Positions 22,753 to 30,430 of a DNA stretch of 64,000 nucleotides are shown piece after piece. A program made the position numbers and the translations under genes. The notes under the pieces were generated by a model. The model worked only from the letters and a program-made list of their open reading frames with translations, had not been told where the DNA came from and did not search any database. Origin of the DNA: Candidatus Methylomirabilota bacterium (GTDB lineage: Bacteria > Methylomirabilota > Methylomirabilia > Methylomirabilales > Methylomirabilaceae); assembly GCA_003104975.1 (NCBI GenBank), contig PQAM01000017.1:16091-80090 (forward strand), written 5' to 3'. Numbering within the stretch: the stretch's first letter is position 1; every line of letters begins with the position of its first letter.

Positions 22753-23070
22753 ATGAAGTGGATCGCGTTGTGGCTGGTATGCGTAGTCGGGATCGTACTT
22801 TATCCGGCTATGTCGAACGGATGGCTCGAACGTCGTCTCGCGGCTGAAGAGAGGGGCGTCAACAGTAAGTCGGTCGCGTCAAAACTCGATATAAATACGG
22901 CGTCAATGCGGGAGCTTCAAAGGCTTCCCGGTATCAGCCCTGAAGTGGCCGAGCGAGTCGTTCGGAATCGACCCTATCATAAACTTGATGAATTAATCGT
23001 CAGAAACGTGTTGGGGCGGAAGGAATTGGCAAGAATCAAGGAGTGGGTTCGGGTGAATGGAGTGCAGTGA
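22753..23070 (+). CDS. Small helix-hairpin-helix protein inside the rRNA operon
   Basis: 105 residues from ATG 22753. An N-terminal hydrophobic segment (WIALWLVCVVGIVLYPAM) is followed by a helix-hairpin-helix: LDINTASMRELQRLPGISPE with VAERVVRNRPYHKLDEL. ComEA-type proteins have this arrangement and bind DNA at the membrane during uptake, but many short HhH proteins have other roles. The gene lies between 23S and 5S on the same strand, with its start only about 35 bases after 23S and its stop 60 bases before 5S. The ribosome site is weak. Confidence 0.7.
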   Translation: MKWIALWLVCVVGIVLYPAMSNGWLERRLAAEERGVNSKSVASKLDINTASMRELQRLPGISPEVAERVVRNRPYHKLDELIVRNVLGRKELARIKEWVRVNGVQ

Positions 23071-23130
23071 AAATGTTGTCGCCCAACACGAGACTGATCC
23101 GATACAACAAGACCCGGAAAGCTGGACAGT

Positions 23131-23248
23131 TCCTGGTGGTCATAGCGGAGGGGAAACACCCGTTCCCATACCGAACACGGAAGTGAAGCCCTCCAGCGCC
23201 GATGGTACTGCGTGGGCAACTGCGCGGGAGAGTAGGTCGCCGCCAGGA
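23131..23248 (+). rRNA. rrf: 5S ribosomal RNA
   Basis: 118 bases. Ends pair (TCCTGGTGG with CCGCCAGGA). The conserved CCCGTTCCCATACCGAACACGG and GGGAGAGTAGGTCGCCGCC are present. A terminator follows about 10 bases later. Confidence 0.96.
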
Positions 23249-23257
23249 TTTATTCAA

Positions 23258-23303
23258 CAAAAGCCCCCACGGCTAGCTCTACCGTGTGGGCTTTTCGTTT
23301 TTC
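23258..23303 (+). terminator. rRNA operon terminator
   Basis: AAAAGCCC(C)CACGG and CCGTGTGGGCTTTT form a 13-bp stem around a short loop, followed by CGTTTTTCC. It sits directly behind 5S. Confidence 0.9.
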
Positions 23304-23406
23304 CTGTGTTTTTGGTCGTCCTGGAGAACCTCCCGAGACTATAATAACAGCAACTCGCAAGAGAGATGTACGAATGGGTCGGGAAGGCTGAGAGAGGAAG
23401 TATCGG

Positions 23407-25029
23407 GTGAGATATAGGAAACCAGCTCAACAATGGCTGGTGAGGGCAGTCTCGCTGCTGTGTGGATTTGCGGTGGTGGCCACGCATTTACCCGTGGCCC
23501 TGGCGGGGCCGGTGACGGTTATTCTGAAAGAGCAGCGCCTGACGCTTTCCACCATCGTGATTCAAGGCGAGGAATATCTGTCGCTGGCAAATCTGGCCAA
23601 GGCTGTGGGACGTCCGGCAAATCAAGTCGTAACCCGAGAGCGTGTCAGAATTCCCTTGGGGAGATCTGTTCTTTCACTCACAGTCGGCTCACCGGAGGTT
23701 CGAGTGGGCACGCGCGTCGTCTCGCTGTCCAAACCGCCTCGCCGACTCGGAAGGGCGATCGTGGTGCCAATTGAGCTTGTACCGATTACCCTCGGTGCGC
23801 AGTATGGTGAAACCCGGGTCAGTTGGGACCAGGAGACGCTGACAGCCACGATCGTCGAGCGGGACCATACGCTGCGCGTCTTACGATTTCACACCTATCC
23901 AGACCATACCCGGGTCGTCCTGGAAGGTACCAGACCGCACGATTTTATCGTGTTGGATGATGGGGCATCGGGTCGGGTTGTGGTGGAGGTGAAACAAGGG
24001 ATCTTGAGCCCGTTAATTCGATCGCGTCACGTGTCTGATGGTCTGGTGAGAACGATTGAAACTCAACAGCTCGGTAATGCCAGTCAGATTACTATTTATG
24101 GGATGGGGCGCAGCTTATCGAGTACGATCTTCGCCCTGCAGCGGCCTGACCGGATTGTCGTCGATCTCTTCTCGCGCGATCGGCAAGCGCGCTCTTCACG
24201 GCAGGCCGAAGCCGCGATCCAACCAACACCCGGACAAACCGTCGGGTCGAAGGCGGCAGTTCGAAGCGACGAACCGATCGCGCCGTCCGACGTATCGTCG
24301 CCGGAACACATCATCAAGACGGTCGTCATTGACCCCGGTCATGGAGGCAGGGATTCCGGAGCGATCGGCCAGTCTGGTGCGAAAGAGAAAGACATCGTTC
24401 TTGATATCGGCCTCCGACTGCAGGAACTGATCGAAGAGACGCTTGGGATGAGGGTCATCATGACCAGGACGGAGGACATTTTCGTTCCGCTTGAAGATCG
24501 GACGATGATTGCTAATCGCCACAAGGCCGATTTTTTTATCAGTTTACACGTCAATGCCGCTCCTCAGAGTCGTGCGGTCGGCTTTGAGACCTATTTCTTG
24601 AGCCGCGAACCGTCCGACCGGGGCGCAAAGGCGTCCGCGATCAGGGAGAATACGGCTCTCCATCTTGATGGTGTCGGTCGAGATGCCCAGCGAGGCCTCA
24701 AGACTATCCTCTGGGATATGACGCATACGTTCTACGTAAAGGAATCGAGTGAGTTGGCGGAGTCACTCCTCAATGAGCTTGGACGCCATTTCAAAGTAGA
24801 GAATCGCGGCGTGAAGTCGGCACCCTTCTACGTCTTGGTTGGGGCGGCGATGCCGTCCGTGCTGGTTGAACTCGCCTTTATCACGAATCCGGATGAAGAA
24901 CAGAAGTTCGAACAGGAGTCGTATCGGCACCAGGTTGCGCAGGCCTTGCTGGCCGGTATCGCCAAGTTCAAAACACGATATGAAAAACGGGTAGGATGGG
25001 TACCTGCACCCTCGTCTGCCATGAGATGA
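23407..25029 (+). CDS. N-acetylmuramoyl-L-alanine amidase with AMIN domain (AmiC-like)
   Basis: 540 residues from GTG 23407 (GAGGAAG upstream). A signal peptide (SLLCGFAVVATHLPVALA) is followed by a copper-amine-oxidase-N-like stretch (about 35-130), an AMIN domain (about 150-255; VVLEGTRPHDFIV...RIVVDLFS) and a zinc-dependent Amidase_3 domain (about 300-525) with VVIDPGHGGRDSGAIG (His), E in the zone of KEKDIVLDIG, SLHVNAAP (His) and VELAFITNPDEE (Glu). It cleaves the stem peptide from peptidoglycan in the periplasm. Its stop overlaps the next start by 4 bp. Confidence 0.9.
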   Translation: MRYRKPAQQWLVRAVSLLCGFAVVATHLPVALAGPVTVILKEQRLTLSTIVIQGEEYLSLANLAKAVGRPANQVVTRERVRIPLGRSVLSLTVGSPEVRVGTRVVSLSKPPRRLGRAIVVPIELVPITLGAQYGETRVSWDQETLTATIVERDHTLRVLRFHTYPDHTRVVLEGTRPHDFIVLDDGASGRVVVEVKQGILSPLIRSRHVSDGLVRTIETQQLGNASQITIYGMGRSLSSTIFALQRPDRIVVDLFSRDRQARSSRQAEAAIQPTPGQTVGSKAAVRSDEPIAPSDVSSPEHIIKTVVIDPGHGGRDSGAIGQSGAKEKDIVLDIGLRLQELIEETLGMRVIMTRTEDIFVPLEDRTMIANRHKADFFISLHVNAAPQSRAVGFETYFLSREPSDRGAKASAIRENTALHLDGVGRDAQRGLKTILWDMTHTFYVKESSELAESLLNELGRHFKVENRGVKSAPFYVLVGAAMPSVLVELAFITNPDEEQKFEQESYRHQVAQALLAGIAKFKTRYEKRVGWVPAPSSAMR

Positions 25030-25586
25030 AGACCGCAGCCATCCTCATTGCCGTACTGGTGGTGATCGTTGGCGCTATCGTGCTGCGAGGCGCCGAATTC
25101 GTCGCGATGATCCGACCCGATGTCCAGCGCACCGCTTCGGAGGCACCAAGGTCGGCACCTGAAGGAGGACGAAGGCGCGTGACGCTCTTCTTTGTCAGCC
25201 GTGACGATCACGCCTTCCGTGAAGAGCGACGAGAGATAGAGGCGGGGACGACGATAACTGACGATGCCAAGCGGACTCTCGTCGAGCTGATGAAGGGACC
25301 GAGTGGCGACGACCTGTCGGCAACGGTTCCTCGAGAGACGAAGGTACAGAACCTCTTTATCGACTCATCCGGGACCGCGTACGTCGATTTTGATCAAGGC
25401 ATACGGAACGGTCTGATGGGGGGCGCTCAAGAGGAGCTCTACACCGTCTTCTCTATCGTCAACACGCTGGCCTCCAACTTCTCCCAGATCACGCGTGTGC
25501 AGATCCTTATCGAGGGGGCCGAGACGGCAACATTGGCCGGACATGTGGACACACGCACGGCCTTACTACCGCAATACGTCTTTTGA
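25026..25586 (+). CDS. GerMN domain protein
   Basis: 186 residues from ATG 25026, coupled to the amidase by ATGA. N-terminal membrane helix (TAAILIAVLVVIVGAIVL), then a GerMN domain: VTLFFVSRDDHAF, AKRTLVELMKGPSG, VQNLFIDSSGTAYVDFDQG, and QILIEG. The domain occurs in GerM and lipoproteins and is thought to bind ligand in cell-wall processes. Pairing with an amidase fits a periplasmic wall-related role; the ligand is unknown. Sporulation is not implied. Confidence 0.8.
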   Translation: MKTAAILIAVLVVIVGAIVLRGAEFVAMIRPDVQRTASEAPRSAPEGGRRRVTLFFVSRDDHAFREERREIEAGTTITDDAKRTLVELMKGPSGDDLSATVPRETKVQNLFIDSSGTAYVDFDQGIRNGLMGGAQEELYTVFSIVNTLASNFSQITRVQILIEGAETATLAGHVDTRTALLPQYVF

Positions 25587-25619
25587 GATCTGTCGGATAA
25601 TCGTATGAAAGGAGAGCCC

Positions 25620-26357
25620 GTGAGGAGTGATGGTCGAAAGGTAGATGAGATCAGGCCGATAAAGATAAACCGCGGTTATCTGAGACATGCCGAGGGGTCG
25701 CTACTCATTGAGGTCGGTGAGACCCGGGTCCTCTGCACGGCGACGGTAGAGGAGAAGGTCCCGCAGTTTCTGCGCGCGACCGGTCAGGGGTGGGTGACCG
25801 CCGAATATGGCATGCTCCCCCGCGCGACCACGACAAGAACGCCTCGGGAATCGGCGACCGGGCGCGCCAGCGGCCGGACCTTTGAGATTCAGCGTCTGAT
25901 CGGCCGCTCCTTACGGGCTGTGATCGATCTGACGCGATTGGGGGAGCGAACGGTGCTGGTCGATTGCGACGTGATCCAGGCCGACGGCGGGACCCGAACC
26001 ACCGCCATTACGGGGGCCTTTGTGGCGATGGCCGATGCGCTCGCTCGGCTCCAAGAGAACGGGCAACTGAAGGGGCCGCTCCTGAAGGATTTTGTCGCCG
26101 GCGTGAGCGTCGGGTATGTCGACGGGGAACTGTTGCTGGATCTGAACTACCCCGAGGACTCTATGGCCGACGTCGATATGAATGTCGTCATGACCGGCTC
26201 CGGGAGATTTGTTGAGGTCCAGGGGACCGCCGAGGAGATCCCTTTTGATAAGGCGCAGTTGGATGAGATGCTCGGCTTGGCGACACGAGGGATCGACCGG
26301 TTTGTCGACCTTCAACGGGGGTTGTTGGGGACTGAGATCAACGGCCTGAAGATGTAA
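25620..26357 (+). CDS. rph: Ribonuclease PH
   Basis: 245 residues from GTG 25620 ([13 protein letters not shown] is the family N-terminus, and AAGGAG lies 6 bases upstream; ATG 25605 overlaps that site). The phosphorolytic exonuclease core shows [30 protein letters not shown] and [18 protein letters not shown], and D181-type [18 protein letters not shown]. RNase PH trims the 3' end of tRNA precursors. The next gene, an ITPase, is a frequent neighbour and is fused to rph in some bacteria. Confidence 0.93.
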   Translation: MRSDGRKVDEIRPIKINRGYLRHAEGSLLIEVGETRVLCTATVEEKVPQFLRATGQGWVTAEYGMLPRATTTRTPRESATGRASGRTFEIQRLIGRSLRAVIDLTRLGERTVLVDCDVIQADGGTRTTAITGAFVAMADALARLQENGQLKGPLLKDFVAGVSVGYVDGELLLDLNYPEDSMADVDMNVVMTGSGRFVEVQGTAEEIPFDKAQLDEMLGLATRGIDRFVDLQRGLLGTEINGLKM

Positions 26358-26393
26358 AGATGTAGCTTGACATCGGGGGGCGAGGTTTCTAGA

Positions 26394-26996
26394 ATGCAGG
26401 TAGTTGTAGCCACGGCCAACGCGGGCAAATTTCAAGAAATCGTCACGATCCTCAGCGACCTGAGGATCTCTTTTTGTTCGCTTGCGTCCCTTTATGGGTA
26501 TGTGCCGCCGGTCGAGTCGGGAACCACGTACGCTGAGAACGCCGGGATCAAGGCTCGGGCCGTTGCGGCGTACAGCGGTTGCTGGGCGCTTGCAGACGAT
26601 TCGGGGCTTGAGGTTGAAGCACTCGGGGGGCAACCGGGTGTGTACTCGAGCCGGTATCTCGGCCCAACGGCGACCGATCAGGAGCGCAACGAGCGGATCC
26701 TCGAGTTGTTGGAGGGGAAGCCGGCCTCTGAGCGTTGCGCCCGTTTCCGGTGTGTGGTGGCTCTGGCGGGCCCACAAGGCGAGTTGACCCTGTCGGATGG
26801 GAGTTGCGACGGAATCATCGCTGAAGCGCTCAGCGGTGGCGGTGGATTCGGCTACGATCCGATCTTCATTGTTTCGGACCTCGGACTCACGATGGCCGAA
26901 CTTCCGCCGGATCTGAAGAATCGAGTCAGTCATCGTGCCCAGGCTCTTGGGAAGATCAAGCCGTTGTTGCGCCGCCTCTACCTCGCCGCGGCGTGA
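26394..26996 (+). CDS. rdgB: XTP/dITP diphosphatase (RdgB/HAM1)
   Basis: 200 residues from ATG 26394. Family motifs: [13 protein letters not shown] near the N-terminus, [50 protein letters not shown] and [10 protein letters not shown]. It removes non-canonical purine triphosphates (dITP, XTP) before they enter DNA. It follows rph by 36 bases. The start was moved in from GTG/TTG alternatives because [12 protein letters not shown] is the family start. Confidence 0.93.
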   Translation: MQVVVATANAGKFQEIVTILSDLRISFCSLASLYGYVPPVESGTTYAENAGIKARAVAAYSGCWALADDSGLEVEALGGQPGVYSSRYLGPTATDQERNERILELLEGKPASERCARFRCVVALAGPQGELTLSDGSCDGIIAEALSGGGGFGYDPIFIVSDLGLTMAELPPDLKNRVSHRAQALGKIKPLLRRLYLAAA

Positions 26997-27043
26997 GCTG
27001 AGCGGCGGTTGATCTCGACCCCCAGGTCTGAGGGGACGAAGGA

Positions 27044-27122
<79 letters not shown>

Positions 27123-27126
27123 AAGA

Positions 27127-27230
27127 CAGGGTTCGGGGTATAGGGTAGAAGGGTAAGGGTTAAATCGATAGTTCAACGATTTATTATTTGTCCTAGACCC
27201 CTAAACACCTAACCCCTATACCCCTGCTGT
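27127..27230 (+). repeat. Imperfect palindrome, 7-base period (AGGGTAT type)
   Basis: Between tRNA-Pro and tRNA-Arg. The left arm holds GGGGTATAGGGTAGAAGGGT with G-runs every 6-8 bases; the right arm CCTAACCCCTATACCCC is its near complement. The transcript could fold into a long hairpin with a loop of about 40 bases. Member of the intergenic family discussed in the findings. Confidence 0.7.
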
Positions 27231-27233
27231 TTT

Positions 27234-27311
27234 GCGCCTGTAGCTCAGCCCGGACAGAGCAACGGCCTCCGGAGCCGTGTGTCGCCCGTTCAAATCGGGC
27301 CAGGCGCGCCA
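27234..27311 (+). tRNA. tRNA-Arg (CCG)
   Basis: 78 bases, encoded CCA. Acceptor GCGCCTG pairs with CAGGCGC; anticodon loop CTCCGGA gives CCG. Confidence 0.95.
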
Positions 27312-27314
27312 GTT

Positions 27315-27397
27315 TAACAGTGAATAGTGATAAGTGGTCAGTGGTCAGGAAAAGAGCCCGCCGCCTTCACTAATTACTAGTCACTCATCACTGTTTT
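27315..27397 (+). repeat. Imperfect palindrome, 7-base period (AGTGGTC type)
   Basis: Between tRNA-Arg(CCG) and tRNA-His. Left arm AACAGTGAATAGTGATAAGT continuing with GTGGTCAGTGGTCAG; right arm CACTAATTACTAGTCACTCA then TCACTGTT. The unit differs from the neighbouring spacers, but the hairpin layout is the same. Confidence 0.7.
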
Positions 27398-27403
27398 GCG
27401 AAT

Positions 27404-27479
27404 GGTGAGCGTAGCTCAATGGCAGAGCACTGGACTGTGGCTCCAGGGGTTGAGGGTTCGAGTCCCTCCGTTCACCCCA
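27404..27479 (+). tRNA. tRNA-His (GTG)
   Basis: 76 bases with encoded CCA and the extra G at position -1 facing C73, the mark of tRNA-His. Acceptor GTGAGCG pairs with CGTTCAC (one G-U). Anticodon GTG in loop CTGTGGC. The next tRNA begins one base later. Confidence 0.95.
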
Positions 27480-27480
27480 C

Positions 27481-27557
<77 letters not shown>

Positions 27558-27563
27558 CGATAA

Positions 27564-27668
27564 GACAGGGTTTAGGGCAGAGGGTGTAGGGTGTGGGGGA
27601 CGAGACAGGATTGCGGCTTGATTCGTTTAACCCGACACCCGACCCCCCTATACCCTACACCCCGTTCT
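27564..27668 (+). repeat. Imperfect palindrome, 7-base period (AGGGTGT type)
   Basis: Between the second and third tRNA-Arg. Left arm has GGGTTTAGGGCAGAGGGTGT followed by AGGGTGTGGGGG; right arm CCCCCCTATACCCTACACCC is its near complement. G-rich arm first on the + strand. Confidence 0.7.
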
Positions 27669-27671
27669 ACT

Positions 27672-27748
27672 GCGCCCATAGCTCAGTCGGACAGAGCGGC
27701 TGCCTTCTAAGCAGTAGGTCGCAGGTTCGAGTCCTGCTGGGCGCGCCA
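27672..27748 (+). tRNA. tRNA-Arg (TCT)
   Basis: 77 bases, encoded CCA. Acceptor GCGCCCA pairs with TGGGCGC as in the preceding tRNA-Arg, but the anticodon loop CTTCTAA gives TCT. The two probably share ancestry by local duplication. Confidence 0.95.
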
Positions 27749-27755
27749 TGAAAAG

Positions 27756-27860
27756 ATCGGGTGGAGGGTGTGGGGTGTAGGGTATAAAAACAGGATCCAA
27801 GTTTGGGAGGCGCGCCGTGCTTTTAACCCTATACCCTATACCCTAAACCCTATACCCTGA
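27756..27860 (+). repeat. Imperfect palindrome, 7-base period (AGGGTAT/TACCCTA type)
   Basis: Between tRNA-Arg(TCT) and tRNA-Lys. Left arm GGGTGGAGGGTGTGGGGTGT then AGGGTATA; right arm has four CCCTATA/CCCTAAA units. Best example of the tandem unit on the C-rich side. Confidence 0.75.
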
Positions 27861-27867
27861 TGTCATG

Positions 27868-27943
<76 letters not shown>

Positions 27944-28233
27944 CCCCTAACTGCCGGCAGTCCGGCTTTCCGACTATTCCCACCGTCATTCGCGGCCATC
28001 CACATTCATTCAAACCTCATTCCACTGGAAGCAGTCCCGTTCGTTGTGGAGCAATGGAGCGAGGTGGGACTGCTCGTCCCTGCGACTCGATCTTGGGAGT
28101 TGTCGCTGTGGGCCATGGGGTCTATTTGGTCCTCGCTCGACGTTTTGGCGCCACAGCGGTTACGGTAGATCAGACATGGGTGGGTATCGATGCTGGTGCC
28201 CGCGTTGAGTTGAAATGATTCGGGGGAGACGGC
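27944..28233. other. Gene-free gap after tRNA-Lys
   Basis: 290 bases between tRNA-Lys and the phosphohexomutase gene. An open frame crosses it but begins inside the tRNA and has no ribosome site or family resemblance. I see no repeat, tRNA or clear promoter. It could hold worn integration-site sequence. Confidence 0.4.
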
Positions 28234-30114
28234 ATGACACCATCGTGGGAGCAAACGGTCGAGCAGGGGTTCGCTACGCTGGAGGTGTCGGCGCAGGTGC
28301 GCGCTGAGGCGCTCCGGCGCCTTCGGATCTGGTTCGAGGGAGAGCAGTTTGAGCCGTATCGGCCGCAACTGGTCCGCCTGATCGGTCGCGAGCAGTGGGA
28401 GTTTCTGCTCGACTCGTTCCGTCGTGTGATCCCCTTTGGCACCGGCGGCCGGCGCGGCCCGGTCGGCATCGGCATTAACCGGATCAATCGCTACACCGTG
28501 GCGACCGCCGTCCAGGGCCACGTCGAGTACCTGCGCCGGCGGTATGGCGACGAGCCGCTCTCGGTCGTCGTGGCCTTTGACTGTCGCATCTACAAAGACC
28601 TGCGTGGACGGTACGATCCGTCGCTACCGAATCCGCTGCTCGGCGTTCGCTCGCGCGACTTCGCGCAACTAGCCACCGAGATCTACGCCGGCAACGGGAT
28701 CACCGTGTGGACGGTTCGAGGGAGCGACCTGCTCCTCTCGACGCCTGAGCTGTCGTTTGCCATTCGGCATCTGGGCGCCAGCGGCGGCCTGAATATCTCC
28801 GCGTCCCACAACCATCCCGACGATAACGGCATGAAGTTCTATACCGAGTACGGTGGGCAGCCGGTCCCGCCCCGCGATGACGAGATGGCCAAAGCGGTGC
28901 AGGCTGTGCAGGAAGTCCGGAAGATGCCGTTCGAGCAGGCAGCGCAAGACAATCTGGTGAGGTGGTGGGGACCGGCTAAGCATGAGGCCTACCTCGAGGC
29001 GAGCCTGGCCCGTTCGATCGAGCGCGAGGCACGCGACGCGTTCATTGTCTATAGCCCGCTCAACGGCGCCGGCCGACGAACCGTCTATGACCTGCTCACC
29101 AAGGCCGGCTTCCGTGTGGCGCTGGTGGCGAGTCAAGCCGACCCCGACGGAGAGTTTCCCGACGTACCCAATCGGATGCCCAATCCGGAGCTGCCTGAGG
29201 CACTGGATCGAGCCGCCGCGGAGATGCACCGCCTGGAGGCAGATGCGGCGTTTGCCACCGATCCGGATGCCGATCGGTTGGGTGTCGTGATTCGAACAGC
29301 CCAGGGCGATCGGTTTCTGAACGGCAACCAGATCGCGGCCTTGCTCACCACGTGGATCATCGAACGCCGCACGGCGCGTGGCGAGATGCCCCCGCATCCG
29401 TTTGTGGTCAAGACCTGTGTCACCACGAAACTGATGACGGCCATCGCCCGGGCGTACGGAGTGGCGATCATCGGCGATCTGCCGGTCGGCTTTAAGCACA
29501 TCGGCGACGTCCTGGAGGCCGTGGCTCGTACCGGTCGCTATCACGACATGGTAGCGACCCCTGATGACTTTCTCTGTGCGGCCGAGGAGAGCCACGGGGT
29601 GCTGGTGACCCCAGAGCTGCGCGACAAGGACGCGGCCGGCGGCGCTCTCCTCGTTGCCGAGTACATTGCGGCCCTCAAACGCCACGGCAAGACCTTACAG
29701 GACGAACTCGAGCGCCTGTACGATCGGTACGGTTACGTGGCCCACAGCGCCTATTCGCTGATCCTGGAGGGCGGGGTGGGGGAGGAGCGCATCAGAAATA
29801 TGATGGTGGCGCTCCGACGCCGGCAGCCACCGGAGTTGGTGGGCTGTCGGTTGATCCAGACGGTTGACTATCAGGATGAGGACCGCTATGGCCCGATCAC
29901 ATCCGAGACCGATCTCGCCTCTCGCAACATCCTGGCGTTCTTTTTCGACCAAGACCTCAAGGTTACCGTGCGGCCGTCCGGTACTGAACCCAAGTTAAAG
30001 ATGTACGTGGAGGCGGGCGGCCCCGTGGGAGCCGCGGATCGGCCCAAGATTGATCAGATGGTGGAAGAGGCGACACGGCAGATGGCGGCGCACCTGTGGG
30101 ATCTGATCACATAG
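28234..30114 (+). CDS. Phosphohexomutase (phosphoglucomutase/phosphomannomutase family)
   Basis: 626 residues from ATG 28234. Active-site phosphoserine loop: GLNISASHNHPDDNGMKFY (Ser about 190). Metal-binding loop DPDADRLGV (about 347), sugar-binding ESHG (EESHGVLV, about 451), and phosphate-binding RPSGTEPKLKMY (about 583). The enzyme moves phosphate between C1 and C6 of a hexose. It is longer than the common 450-470 residue bacterial enzymes because of an N-terminal extension of about 100 residues and a longer middle, nearer the PGM type. It lies alone between the tRNA-Lys gene and a tRNA-Lys fragment. Confidence 0.88.
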   Translation: MTPSWEQTVEQGFATLEVSAQVRAEALRRLRIWFEGEQFEPYRPQLVRLIGREQWEFLLDSFRRVIPFGTGGRRGPVGIGINRINRYTVATAVQGHVEYLRRRYGDEPLSVVVAFDCRIYKDLRGRYDPSLPNPLLGVRSRDFAQLATEIYAGNGITVWTVRGSDLLLSTPELSFAIRHLGASGGLNISASHNHPDDNGMKFYTEYGGQPVPPRDDEMAKAVQAVQEVRKMPFEQAAQDNLVRWWGPAKHEAYLEASLARSIEREARDAFIVYSPLNGAGRRTVYDLLTKAGFRVALVASQADPDGEFPDVPNRMPNPELPEALDRAAAEMHRLEADAAFATDPDADRLGVVIRTAQGDRFLNGNQIAALLTTWIIERRTARGEMPPHPFVVKTCVTTKLMTAIARAYGVAIIGDLPVGFKHIGDVLEAVARTGRYHDMVATPDDFLCAAEESHGVLVTPELRDKDAAGGALLVAEYIAALKRHGKTLQDELERLYDRYGYVAHSAYSLILEGGVGEERIRNMMVALRRRQPPELVGCRLIQTVDYQDEDRYGPITSETDLASRNILAFFFDQDLKVTVRPSGTEPKLKMYVEAGGPVGAADRPKIDQMVEEATRQMAAHLWDLIT

Positions 30115-30430
30115 CAGCGGCCTTGCCCAAAATTCTTTTCACGGCGGCGCAACTGTGGTAAAAATCTCATCAGCTATCGGATTGCGTTATTACTCTACCG
30201 GCATTCCATCTTGAGGTGGGAACAATGGCACAAAAGGGATTGTGCGACTAGGTGGAACACACGGACGCTTTGCGACTGATTGACATACAACGGTTTTCGT
30301 GGGCGCGACCGGCCGCGTTGAGAACGCTTCATCAGCGGGTCGTAGGTTCGAGTCCTACACGGCCCACCATCCCTGTTTCGCGTACCCGCCCCGTCCGCCT
30401 TCTGCTCTGCTGCGATCCGACACAATAGCG
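30115..30430. other. Gap with tRNA-Lys fragment before the hybrid kinase
   Basis: 316 bases. It holds a small inverted repeat (CACAAAAGGGATTGTG near 30230), TTGACA at about 30282 and the tRNA-Lys 3' fragment listed separately. No gene is supported. Confidence 0.4.
30331..30369 (+). repeat. Perfect 39-bp copy of the tRNA-Lys 3' end (att-like)
   Basis: Identical to 27905-27943, running from the anticodon 3' arm (ATCAGCGGGTCG) through the T-arm to CCA. The three bases CTT before it match too, after one mismatch. It has no matching 5' half, so it is not a functional tRNA. Site-specific integrases commonly leave such a partial copy at the far end of an inserted element. Confidence 0.85.

Noticed and set aside
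30299..30430. N-terminal extension of the hybrid kinase through the tRNA fragment
   Set aside because: The extension codes the tRNA-Lys copy and lacks a ribosome site; MQWFKNLKTATKLTIGF at 30431 is a normal kinase start.
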